Below are positions 56,201 to 64,000 of a DNA stretch of 64,000 bases, in pieces; position 1 is the first letter of the stretch, and each line of letters begins with the position of its first letter. The notes beneath the pieces were generated by a model. That model was not told where the DNA came from and did no database searches. It saw nothing but the letters and a program-made list of their open reading frames with translations. Source of the stretch: Cristatella mucedo. Taxonomy: Eukaryota > Bryozoa > Phylactolaemata > Cristatellidae. The stretch is from assembly GCA_009760855.2 (NCBI GenBank), contig WPIO01000036.1, forward strand, positions 545,001 to 609,000. Direction: 5' to 3'. The position numbers were made by a program, and so were the translations under genes.

Positions 56201-56675
56201 GGTCGAGGGGACGCAAGAGTTACTCTCGTAGTCCGTCGAGGTCTAGGTCTCGTGAGGACAGATCTCGAGGGAGAAGCCGGAGCAAGAGGCAAGTGGTTGT
56301 GGCTTCCTGTCAGCTGGCTGAGGCATCGAGATTTTCTACTCATGTGTCTGCGCACTTGTATGCCATACGCCCTGCGGCTGGTTGGTGCTTTGACGTCTGA
56401 GTTCAGGTTTTCCGACAGTCTCATATCGCCTTAAGTGCTACGTCCGTTGTGGTTTCCTGCATTTTGCATACATAGGGATTATTGAAGAATGTGTTTGTAG
56501 ACTAATGACATTTGCATGCTGGTCCCTTGGTGGGAGAATTTAAAACGGAACGGCTCTCCTTTGTAGCCGATCGGCCGAGAAGCGGCCTATAGCCCCACCA
56601 GCAGCCCCATCAAGGTCGCGGAGCCGCTCCAGGCGAAGACGAGGCAGAAGTGGCAGCAGTGACGAGTCTGCATAG
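53059..56675 (+). CDS. SRSF3: SR splicing factor, SRSF3 type (4 exons, 215 residues)
   Basis: SR proteins bind exonic enhancers and recruit the spliceosome in the nucleus. The four exons (53059-53264, 54886-55113, 56184-56288, 56567-56675) join in phase 2 throughout. The RRM has RNP2 KIYVGDL at residues 11-17 and the family-specific [20 protein letters not shown] at 39-58, almost as in human SRSF3. A Gly/Arg/Tyr-rich linker follows, then an RS domain ([20 protein letters not shown]-like and [16 protein letters not shown]). There is no CCHC zinc knuckle, which argues against SRSF7. Human SRSF3 is 164 residues; this one has a longer linker. An in-frame TGA lies two codons before the ATG. The symbol is by similarity only. 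Confidence 0.95.
53945..54415 (+). mobile_element. LINE-b 3' end in SR-factor intron 1
   Basis: It starts at TTAGTACCACCCGCTTTTCG (end of coding sequence) and carries TTTGGAGACCGTGCATTTAG, the stop region, the 3' untranslated region, tail hairpin (54352-54392) and ATTATTATTA. Same direction as the host gene. Confidence 0.94.
54886..55113 (+). CDS. SRSF3: SR factor exon 2 (RRM end and Gly/Arg linker)
   Basis: It encodes [20 protein letters not shown], the last RRM strand, and then a linker with [20 protein letters not shown]. The acceptor is GTTTTCAG and the donor AG|GTAGGA. Confidence 0.96.
55114..56183 (+). other. SR-factor intron 2
   Basis: A 1070-nt intron in which several GC-rich open segments occur (for example after a TCTCTCTAG acceptor-like site near 55240). 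SR genes often carry a stop-containing exon here; I cannot confirm one by eye. Confidence 0.5.
56184..56288 (+). CDS. SRSF3: SR factor exon 3 (RS domain)
   Basis: It encodes [20 protein letters not shown] then [13 protein letters not shown]. The acceptor is GGTTTCAG. The end is set at AG|GCAAGT, a GC donor, because only this joins exon 4 in the frame that continues the RS domain. Confidence 0.93.
56567..56675 (+). CDS. SRSF3: SR factor exon 4 (RS domain end, stop)
   Basis: It encodes [20 protein letters not shown] then [15 protein letters not shown] and the TAG stop. The acceptor is CTCCTTTGTAG. In the other two frames the RS character is lost. Confidence 0.94.
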
Positions 56676-57164
56676 CAGCATGAGTGCTGTCTGGCACGCT
56701 AGTTGCATCAACCGTGCTTTTTATGTGTGGTCTAAAGCAGGCCTTGTTTTTTCGGAGGTTCGCGGCTGTATTCGACCAATCGAGTACGCTTGGCAAAACA
56801 AGGGTTCTATTGGCCTCATTGGCCCCACTGAAATGTACTGACTGCATGTCTAATCCGGCACTGGGGGTTGTGGAAAAAAGCTGCTGAGCCGATATTGTTG
56901 TCACCTGCCAGCAGGAAATTTCCGAACAAGTGTCGACGATTCTGGGTTCATTACGATGACGATTTCTGCTTGAAAATGTTTGCTGGTCTATATCTGAGTA
57001 TGTTGTGGATCCATGATAAGCAAGCTTGTATCGCCAGACTGCTGTGGCTTATGTTTCTTTTTCAATACATTTGTTATATTACATACTTTTCTATGCAGCT
57101 TGTTATAATATTAATAGCTTATTGAACAGCCTCGTTTTATGTAAATGTTATGCAATGTGTCGCT
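56676..57164 (+). other. 3' flank of the SR-factor gene
   Basis: No canonical AATAAA was found; AATACA occurs near 57063, where a poly(A) site could lie. AT-rich to the right. Confidence 0.4.
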
Positions 57165-57380
57165 TTCTGTAACTCCTCAAAGCCATAAAGACAAGAGAAA
57201 GAAGAGGTGTAAAGGCGGGTGTTACAGCAGGAGAGTTTTGTATAGCGAACTCACGGCCTAAGCGGCTTTCGGCAAGCATTCGGTAGCCAACAGACTTCGT
57301 CTCAACGCAACAAATAGGAAGTGGGAAGCACAGGAGAGCAGTTGAGGTATGTAGCCTCGAAAGAGGCTTAACGGCTGTCA
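57165..57380 (-). mobile_element. LINE-a 3' fragment
   Basis: The text GCGGCTTTCGGCAAGCATTC and GGTAGCCAACAGACTTCGTC matches 1650-1690 of the LINE-a copy almost exactly, in the same direction, including the AGTAACTCC-type 3' end. Confidence 0.92.
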
Positions 57381-57404
57381 ACAGCTATTGCAGCTGGCAG
57401 TAGA

Positions 57405-57482
57405 GGATAGTTCGCTGTAGGATTCGAATCCACGACCTCTATCGCGAAGAGCGATCACCTTAACTCGTAGGCCATCACGTGT
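57405..57482 (-). mobile_element. SINE-A head fragment
   Basis: Reverse orientation: B box AGGATTCGAATCCACGACCT and head AAGAGCGATCACCTTAACTC, GGCCATCACG. Confidence 0.82.
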
Positions 57483-58160
57483 ACTTGTAGGTCCTTGATT
57501 TAAGTCGGGTGTTTCAGTTGCTCCTAATCAGGGCCTGTGAATTGCCTGCGAGAAGCAAACGTTGCACTTTGCTTCATAGCTCTGATATTGGCAATACTGC
57601 CAACGAGATAGTACTCCATAGGTGAGCATTTTATTAATAACGGTCACTTATTCAGCTTCAACTGCGGGTGCCCTATCATTGTGCTTCTCCCAGCTATTGC
57701 TCGCGTGGATTTCTCAATGCTTGACTAATCGTGATTTATGGCTTGCCGTTAAAGGTACCATGTGTCGAAAGATTATAAGTTGTTTCTATAGCGCCGTCAA
57801 GGATACTAATAGTTATCAAGGTGCTTAACAGCTCGCTGTTGGAATAGTATATACGCTCAAGTAACAGGGACCCCTAGCTTATTAAGAAGAGACGACGTTC
57901 GACCGCCCGCGAAACAGGCCGAAGCACTAGATATAATTTAAACCGATGAAATTAACACCCATTGCGATGACTTTTCTTAATCAGTATGTACAATGGAAAA
58001 ATATGTCTTCGACGCTGACAATAATGCAGCACTGAAAATTACTGCATTCTCTATATCGAGGTGCTTGTTAGGCATGTGCAGTAGTATAAAAAACATATGC
58101 ACTAGTCACACTCATTTTCTAGCCTTTCAAGCCATTATCAGTCTGCATGCCTAGGCCCAT
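57483..58160. other. Intergenic stretch without recognised genes
   Basis: Nothing recognised; short open frames only. Confidence 0.5.
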
Positions 58161-58164
58161 GTAG

Positions 58165-58330
58165 TTTTGTGGTGAGCTGTAATGGCTCACTAGGTAAGGC
58201 GGTTGCTCTTCACGACCTCGGCCCCGAGGTCGTGGGTTCGAATCCTGCGGGTGGGCGATCCCTTATCGCCTCTGCAAGCGGTGGTGATAGCCGTAAAGGC
58301 TCTTCTGTCGCTATACAAAAGGAGGCAGTC
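58165..58330 (+). mobile_element. SINE-A copy, well preserved
   Basis: Head ATGGCTCACTAGGTAAGGCG, the palindrome ACGACCTCGGCCCCGAGGTC, B box GGGTTCGAATCCTGC, body GGGCGATCCCTTATCGCC and AAGCGGTGGTGATAGCCG. It ends before the T-run. Confidence 0.95.
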
Positions 58331-59549
58331 TTAGCAGCTTTGGAAGGTCCTCGTCATCCTAGCTAGAACCAACGACCTGGATCGGTAAGTTCGAAGCAGC
58401 GTCTTCTTACTGCTGTGCTCAACAATGTTGCTCAACAAACAACCAAAGGCTAACATTACAATATCGATGTTATTTTGTATCGAAAGTTCACGTGAACCTC
58501 TGTTCGAACGTTGCACGAACAGAGCAGTGGTAGTATTAATAGGCGGCTAGTAAGTTACATATATTACAATGCGAAACGAGCATCAGGAATCTGCATCTAT
58601 GTTGGCAACAGCAGACCAGATTTAATAAGCGAATCTATGCTCCAGATGGCTCTTGTTGGTTTGACGTATGTGACGCATCGTGGTCTGCGACTCTGCAAAG
58701 CCGCATAGACTCGGTCGGTATTACGCTAGAGAGTCTCCTATTGCCAACTCTAAACCCAAGCTGCCTCGGTGTCAAAACGATGTAATGCTACCCATTAAAG
58801 TGGTTGTTTGGCATCAGGCCAGCACTTGGCTGCAGCGAGTGATGTGGCTTTGGGCACGATATTTTAGCCCGCCCTTCATGGGCCACTTCTTGTTAGGGAG
58901 CTGTGCCGTTTCTGGGAAGTAAGGGTGGGCCAAGGGACCATGATAAGGTAGTTGCAATGTGGCCTCCTGGGAGAGCTGCTGTGCGCCGCTTCGCTGCGAG
59001 CGTCCAAAGAATCTCTGTGTTCTGCTGGGTGCTTTCGCGTCGCTGCTTCTGTGCCGCCGTCGCTTAAATTCGTCTTGAAATAAGCGTGGCTGCGTTTGCT
59101 CAGTTCAAGGCAGCCACCGGAGCGGAAAACGTTTGCCCTGAATTCCTCGAGTAACGCTACGGATGGAGGAGCATTGTGCTCATCTCACCACTAAGATACA
59201 TGCCAGCAGTAGTTTGCATCGACCGTACTAAAGCATTGCGTCTTAGATGCACTTACATTGAACTAGCTCTCTGACGGACAGTTTCAGCAGTTCGCATTGG
59301 CCGGAAAGCGACAGCATGTACTCTTTAAGCGACAGTAGCATGCGAAGTTGTAGCCAGCGTAAGCGCTTGAAGGACACTCAGACTAAAAATAAGTGCAGCG
59401 AGGAACACGTGGGTTTTAATTTTTCTTTAAATTTTTGTTCGGGAAAATCTTTATGTCCGTAAGTAGCGAGTGCTATAATTTTGGCACATAGGAACCGAAG
59501 TACGAGCTCCAAGAATTTATGAAGGTGCATTTAAATAAATAATAAATAC
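58331..59549. other. Intergenic stretch without recognised genes
   Basis: A GC-rich part at about 58975-59130 could be a promoter or exon, but no homology or clear splice structure was seen. Confidence 0.4.
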
Positions 59550-59715
59550 AGAACTAGCTGATTAAACAACCTCGTTTTGTATAGCGACAGAAGAGCCTTT
59601 ACGACTATCACCACCGCTTGCAGTGGCGATAAAGAATCGCCCACCCTGAGGATTCGAACCCACGACCTCGGGGCCGAGGTCGTGAAAAGCAACCGCCTTA
59701 CCTAAAGAGGCACAT
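59550..59715 (-). mobile_element. SINE-A copy
   Basis: Reverse orientation: TAGCTGATTAAACAACCTCG, CTATCACCACCGCTTGCAG, B box AGGATTCGAACCCACGACCT and GAGGTCGTGAAAAGCAACCG. Confidence 0.95.
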
Positions 59716-60061
59716 GTCCGAGCGGCAAGGGAAAGCTAATTACTTGGGAAAGCTTGCAGACTAAATATTTTATTAGCCAGGGGAAGCCAGGTAAGCCACA
59801 AGACTAGGAGAATGCAAACAGTAATAAAAGCGAATGACATCCATTCATTACATATGCGACTAGCTACCGAGTTTTTCACCATCTACAGTTTTAGTGCCAG
59901 CATGCTAAAACGCACAAGACGACACTCAGGGCAGCTGTTTGGTAGTACGCCGCCCGCCCCGGTTATTAACGTGCACTGTATCGTGAACAAGTAAGGATTC
60001 ACATACAGGAAAGAGTCAAATTGACTCAGGCACAATGCAAATTTTCCCCTTGTTATCGACT

Positions 60062-60955
60062 TCTTAATAATAATAATGTACTTGATAAAGCGCCCTCAGA
60101 GAACTTAATCTCTTTCTAGGCGCTTTACGTTTGCTGCAAAGGGAAACGCAATTGAATGGTAAGTAAAATCATGCTTGAAAAACTAACAAAATGAATAACA
60201 TGGTTAGGGGTGACATGCACAGGGTCAGCATGCAAATGTGGTTAGTGGCAGCATGCACAGTGTCAGCACGCATAAGCACATCAAGGACGAATCACAGGGA
60301 CCCACTAAATGCTGTCCTAAATAGATGTGTTTTTAAGTTCCTTTTAAATGTGGTCAGGTCAGGGGATGTTCTGACGCAGGTCGGGAGGGAGTTCCAGGCT
60401 TTGGGAGCATACGAACTAAATGCACGGTCTCCAAAGGATTTGAGGTTTGTACGAGGTATTTGTAGACTGATGGATTCCGAAAAGCGGGTGGTGCGATGCT
60501 TGGCCTGATGGGGGAGTATGTCGGAGAGATAGGCTGGAGCCATAGAATGAAGAGACCTAAAAGTGAGCGACAAAACCTTGAAGTCAATCCATTGCTTGAC
60601 TGGTAGCAAGAGCAGGTCGGCGAGAAGTGGAGTAATGTGGCAACTGCGACGCTCACGACAGACAAGCCTAGCTGCAGAGTTTTGCACCAGCTGCAATCGC
60701 CTGATCGCACATGCTGGTAGGCCAGTAAGCAGTGAGTTGCAGAAGTCGAGACGAGATGTCACGAATGCATGGACAAACTTAGACGTGGTATCCTTATCTA
60801 AACAAGCCCAAATTTTAGAAATGTTATGAAGCTGAAAATAGGCAGATTTGACTGTGGAGCTGATATGGTCATCTAACGAGAGGTCGCTTTGGAATATGAC
60901 ACCTAGATTTTGAGCTGATTCGACAGGAGATATGCTGGCAGAGCCAGTTTCTTAA
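60062..60955 (-). mobile_element. LINE-b 3' end with a long open frame
   Basis: In reverse, 60762-60292 is open for 156 codons: TSRLDFCNSLLTGLPACAIR, QLVQNSAARLVCRERRSCHI, PAYLSDILPHQAKHRTTRFS and [20 protein letters not shown], ending THLFRTAFSGSL and a stop. The 3' untranslated region, tail hairpin (60085-60130) and (AAT)n follow. It is the best-preserved thumb region in the window. Confidence 0.95.
60292..60762 (-). pseudogene. LINE-b reverse-transcriptase C-terminus, open
   Basis: The 156-codon open part of the truncated copy above. The polymerase core upstream is absent, so it cannot make an active enzyme. Confidence 0.9.
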
Positions 60956-60964
60956 AGAAGCAAT

Positions 60965-61556
60965 GATAAATACATGCGTAAAGTGCCTAGAAAGAGATTT
61001 CGTTTTCTGAAGGCGCTATAGAAAAACGTACAACGATTATTATTGTTATAATGCTGCTCGGAATCCATGGTCGAATGGTTAGTGGTAGCGTGCTCGATGA
61101 CAACAATAATGACGTGGTTAGAGGTGACATACACATGTGGATCTGCATGCAAGTATGGCTAGTAGCTGCATGCACAGTGTCAGCATGTACACGCACACAA
61201 AGGACGGATCGCACTGACCTACTAAAAAAATGCCATGCTAAACAGATGCGTTCTTAGTTTCTTTTTAAATGTGGCTAAGTCGGGAAATGTGACGTCAGTT
61301 GGGAGTGAATTGTAGGCCTTGGGAGCGAATGAACGAACTAAAGGCACGGTCTTCAAAAGATTTGATATTCGTACGAGGTGTAGCTAAACGATTCTATTCA
61401 GAAATTGAGTGGTACGGCGCTTACCTTGGTTAGGCAGTAGCTCTGATAGGTAGGCTGGTACCAAAGAATGACGGAACCTAAAAGCGAGTAGATAAACTTT
61501 GAAGTCGCTGCGTTACTTGACTGGAAGCCAGTGCAGGTCGCCGAGACGAAAAGATA
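60965..61556 (-). mobile_element. LINE-b 3' end, older copy (part 1)
   Basis: Tail hairpin near 60980-61020, then 3' untranslated region and coding end, more divergent than the copy to its left. It continues at 61725 after a SINE-A insertion. Confidence 0.9.
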
Positions 61557-61724
61557 TTCTAGCTGATTCAACAACCTCCTTTGTACAGTGACAGAAGAGC
61601 CATAAAGGCTATCACCACCGCTTGCAGCAGTTATAATGAATCCCCCGCCGTATGATTCGAACCAATAATTTCGGGACCGAGATGGTGAAGAGCAACCGCC
61701 TTACCTAGTGTGCCATCACGGCTC
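61557..61724 (-). mobile_element. SINE-A copy inserted in a LINE-b copy
   Basis: Reverse orientation: CTAGCTGATTCAACAACCTC, CTATCACCACCGCTTGCAGC, B box ATGATTCGAACC and GTGTGCCATCACGGCTCACC. LINE-b text (CCAGTGCAGGTCGCCGAGA, then GAGAAGTGGTGCGATGTG) continues on both sides, so the SINE is the younger insertion. Confidence 0.94.
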
Positions 61725-61870
61725 ACCAGAGAAGTGGTGCGATGTGACAACTGCGACGCTCGAGACAGACAAAGCTAGCTGCAGAGTTTTGCACCAGCTG
61801 TAAGTGCCTGATTTTGCAGGCCAGTAGACTAGCAAGTAGTGATATACAGAAGGTTACAGAAGTCGATACG
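61725..61870 (-). mobile_element. LINE-b older copy (part 2)
   Basis: Continuation after the SINE: GACAACTGCGACGCTCGAGA, GCAGAGTTTTGCACCAGCTG and the region before it. Confidence 0.88.
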
Positions 61871-62149
61871 GGATGTCACAAATGCATGAACCATTTCGGA
61901 AAATGATGATGAAATTATTTATGTGCTGGTCCAGTGAAAAGTAATTTCGGAAGAGTTAATTTAGATTCCTGCTGAGGCCTCGGGAGATACGATTGTTTTC
62001 TATTTGGAGGGGTAGGCTTTACAGTTTCGGATAAACTATTTGCTTGCCCGCAATTAGTTTGTTGGTTTATTCGTCATTCAAGATGACAGAGCTGTCGATG
62101 CTGGAACCAGTGAATGCCGCCGTTGATGCAGGCTTCAAGGGAAATAAGT

Positions 62150-62310
62150 TCGCTGGACGAGCGGAAAAGCGGAGTAGGGTCGGCGAGAAGTGGTGTGATG
62201 TGGCAACTGCGACGCTCACGACAGACAAGCCAAGCTGCAGAGTTTTGCACCAGCTGTAAGCGCCTGATTGCATATGCCGGTAGGCCAGCAAGCTGACAGG
62301 TCATACGTGA
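62150..62310 (-). mobile_element. LINE-b thumb fragment
   Basis: The plus text GGTCGGCGAGAAGTGGTGTG, GTGGCAACTGCGACGCTCAC and CAGAGTTTTGCACCAGCTGT matches 60617-60700 closely; both ends are missing. Confidence 0.9.
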
Positions 62311-62700
62311 GTATTAAACTCTGAAAAATGACCGGAAACGCTTTGTGAACAGTTTGCGAAGACCATGCTAATGAGCTTCGCTGCACTTCGCCTGAGTTTT
62401 TCGGAAAACAGAGCTGCATTATCAGTGCGAACTTCCTAAAAAGAGTTCGCCGACAAGTTTACCCGAAGCTTACCCACTGCAATTTCATTAGCACCACCGT
62501 CGTCGCTGGAGAGATTGAACAAGTCATTGAGCCTTTTGCAGTACACCCTGATATTAGTTTGAACTTCATTTTTACGAGCACTTTTCCGCATGTAACTCAA
62601 TAGATTATGGAGAATTGTTAGCAGTTCGTTGAAACTCACTTTAACACTATAATTTCGATGGTCTGACGGGAACACCAAGGTAATATATACATATATCGCG
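62311..62700 (-). other. Unassigned coding-like stretch
   Basis: One minus-strand frame reads VSFNELLTILHNLLSYMRKS, RLNDLFNLSSDDGGANEIAV and, after one TAG, EVRTDNAALFSEKLRRSAAK then SMVFANCSQSVSGHF. Its composition looks like protein. A GTAAGC donor-like and TTTTTAG acceptor-like pair flank the stop, but splicing them would break the frame. No family recognised; perhaps a decayed exon or element protein. Confidence 0.35.
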
Positions 62701-62709
62701 GTAAGTGAA

Positions 62710-62820
62710 AAGTCTCTATTCAGGCGGGTCACATATGCCACGGGGCTCACGCCAACAACTTCGGTCATGGTATACATTCACATTGACCTTGGTCGTGGCG
62801 TAGGCCAAACCAGCGCAGCT
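62710..62820 (-). mobile_element. SINE-B copy 8, degraded
   Basis: Reverse orientation: AGTCTCTATTCAGGCGGGTC, ACATATGCCACGGGGCTC, CCTTGGTCGTGGCGTAGGCC and AAACCAGCGCAGC. Confidence 0.82.
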
Positions 62821-63425
62821 ATTCTCGACCTGGCAAGTAAGGAAAGAGCATATCGGAAAGGGCTACTCTAGCGACAGATACGGTTCAAATTGAACGACCG
62901 CATATGGAGCGACAAAACTAGCCTCTTTTGCCGGTCAGGGAATCCTTTGCAGTGACTCTAGACATATCTTTGTTTTGATTCTATTTACTATGCCAATCGC
63001 TTAAAACGATTCTCCCTGAAAAACACGTGCTACGAGAGGTACGACACAGTCGATTCTTGAAGTACTGTTTGGGCGGTTCCTTGCTAGTAAGGCTCGTGGC
63101 TATTTGTGCCAGTCGCCACCGCGAGGCTCGGAACGAGTTCGACACGCCCGAGACGAGCGTCATACCGCCGTTCGTACTGTTGAGAGTTGTAAGTGAACAT
63201 AGAAAGTATAGCTACTACAAGTGGTTCGAAACGGAAGTAATGACTTTACAATCTGAACATTGTTGCCACCATCGATCCGTGACTAAGGGCAGGTGAAACT
63301 AAACAGCGTTGCCATATTGGCTTTCCGTTATATTATGATATAATTAAATACCAAGATCTCGGTAATTTTCGCCAGCCCGGTATAAAAAATAACTTTTTTT
63401 TAAATAATCAAATATCTTAGCACTT
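62821..63425. other. Stretch without recognised genes
   Basis: The open frame at 63027-63296 (plus) has no recognisable domain. Nothing else seen. Confidence 0.45.
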
Positions 63426-63429
63426 ACTT

Positions 63430-64000
63430 GTAGTTTTTCGCACTTAACAGGGGCGGGCATACACAGAGTATCGACAGGCATATGAAGACTACTGTAGGTC
63501 GTACCAATCGATCCTAGCAAAGGCCAAGTCTAGCTTCTATAGAAACATTGTTGAATCACAGATGCACAATCCAAAAATGCTGATGTCGACAATAAACCAT
63601 CTCCTCAACCGTTCCCAGGTTAGCTCGTTACCTGATGATCCTTGTGATGATCTAGCCGATCGCTTCTCTCGATTCTTTGTGCAGAAGATAGACAAGATCA
63701 GGGAATCCATCCCTGCGATGACAACCTTCCCACTAGAATGCTGTTCCTCGGTTCCTGGCTGCGCCTCAATGTCTGCATTTAAACAGGTCACTAGTGATGT
63801 AGTCCTAAAGCTCGTATCTCAATCAAAGAAGACAACAAGTCCACTGGACCCTATTCCCACTGTCCTGCTCCTACGTTGCATTGATCTGCTGCTGCCATGC
63901 ATAACCAACATTATTGTTATGTCATTAGCCTCAGGTCAGGTCCCAGCACCTTTCAAAAAAGCTGTAGTCAGGCCACTTCTCAAGAAAGCTACACTAGACC
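63430..64000 (+). mobile_element. LINE-b internal part, open to the window edge
   Basis: An open plus-strand frame reads YCRSYQSILAKAKSSFYRNI, LMSTINHLLNRSQVSSLPDD, LADRFSRFFVQKIDKIRESI, SPLDPIPTVLLLRCIDLLLP and VVRPLLKKATLD at the edge. This is the linker and start of the reverse transcriptase of LINE-b, with no stop for about 180 codons. The endonuclease part to the left is not present, so it appears truncated at its 5' side. Confidence 0.93.

Noticed and set aside
58200-58260. A functional tRNA gene
   Set aside because: The A- and B-box text is part of repeated SINE-A copies; no complete cloverleaf with acceptor stem was seen.

Overview
This is a window of animal nuclear DNA, almost certainly from an invertebrate metazoan. 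It has spliceosomal introns of 145 bp to about 4.9 kb, two host genes with animal-type domain structures, and dense debris of LINEs, tRNA-like SINEs, Tc1/mariner relics and simple repeats. The species cannot be named from the sequence alone. There are no bacterial, plasmid, phage or CRISPR features.

Positions 74-44989 (minus strand) hold most of one gene, an orthologue of the DNA helicase RTEL1 (regulator of telomere elongation helicase 1). I could follow 26 coding exons whose reading phases join without error to give 1184 residues: Walker A, four Fe-S cysteines, DEAH box, the helicase motifs up to QAVGRVIRH, one harmonin-homology domain, and the first half of a C-terminal RING finger. The gene runs off the left edge, so the rest of the RING and the stop codon are missing. 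Its introns carry nearly all of the mobile DNA in the left two thirds, including a nearly full-length but broken LINE (about 1575-4800), a 14-bp minisatellite, a decayed tandem copy of exon 14, an inverted duplication of a LINE reverse-transcriptase piece, and two antiparallel transposase relics.

Positions 45000-53058 lie between two divergently transcribed genes and consist mostly of SINE copies, LINE 3' ends and decayed reverse-transcriptase sequence. Positions 53059-56675 (plus strand) hold a complete four-exon gene for a 215-residue SR splicing factor of the SRSF3 type (one RRM, then an RS domain). Its first intron contains a LINE 3' end and its third intron has a GC donor instead of GT.

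Positions 57165-64000 are again repeats: LINE 3' ends, SINEs (one nested inside a LINE copy), and, at the right edge, an open reverse-transcriptase-region fragment of the main LINE family that continues beyond the window. Two LINE families (called LINE-a and LINE-b here) and two tRNA-like SINE families (SINE-A and SINE-B) account for most repeats. SINE-B ends in the same hairpin as LINE-b, which suggests that it uses the LINE-b machinery. I found no evidence for a wholly new multi-gene system; the most informative points are gene-structure and repeat-evolution observations.
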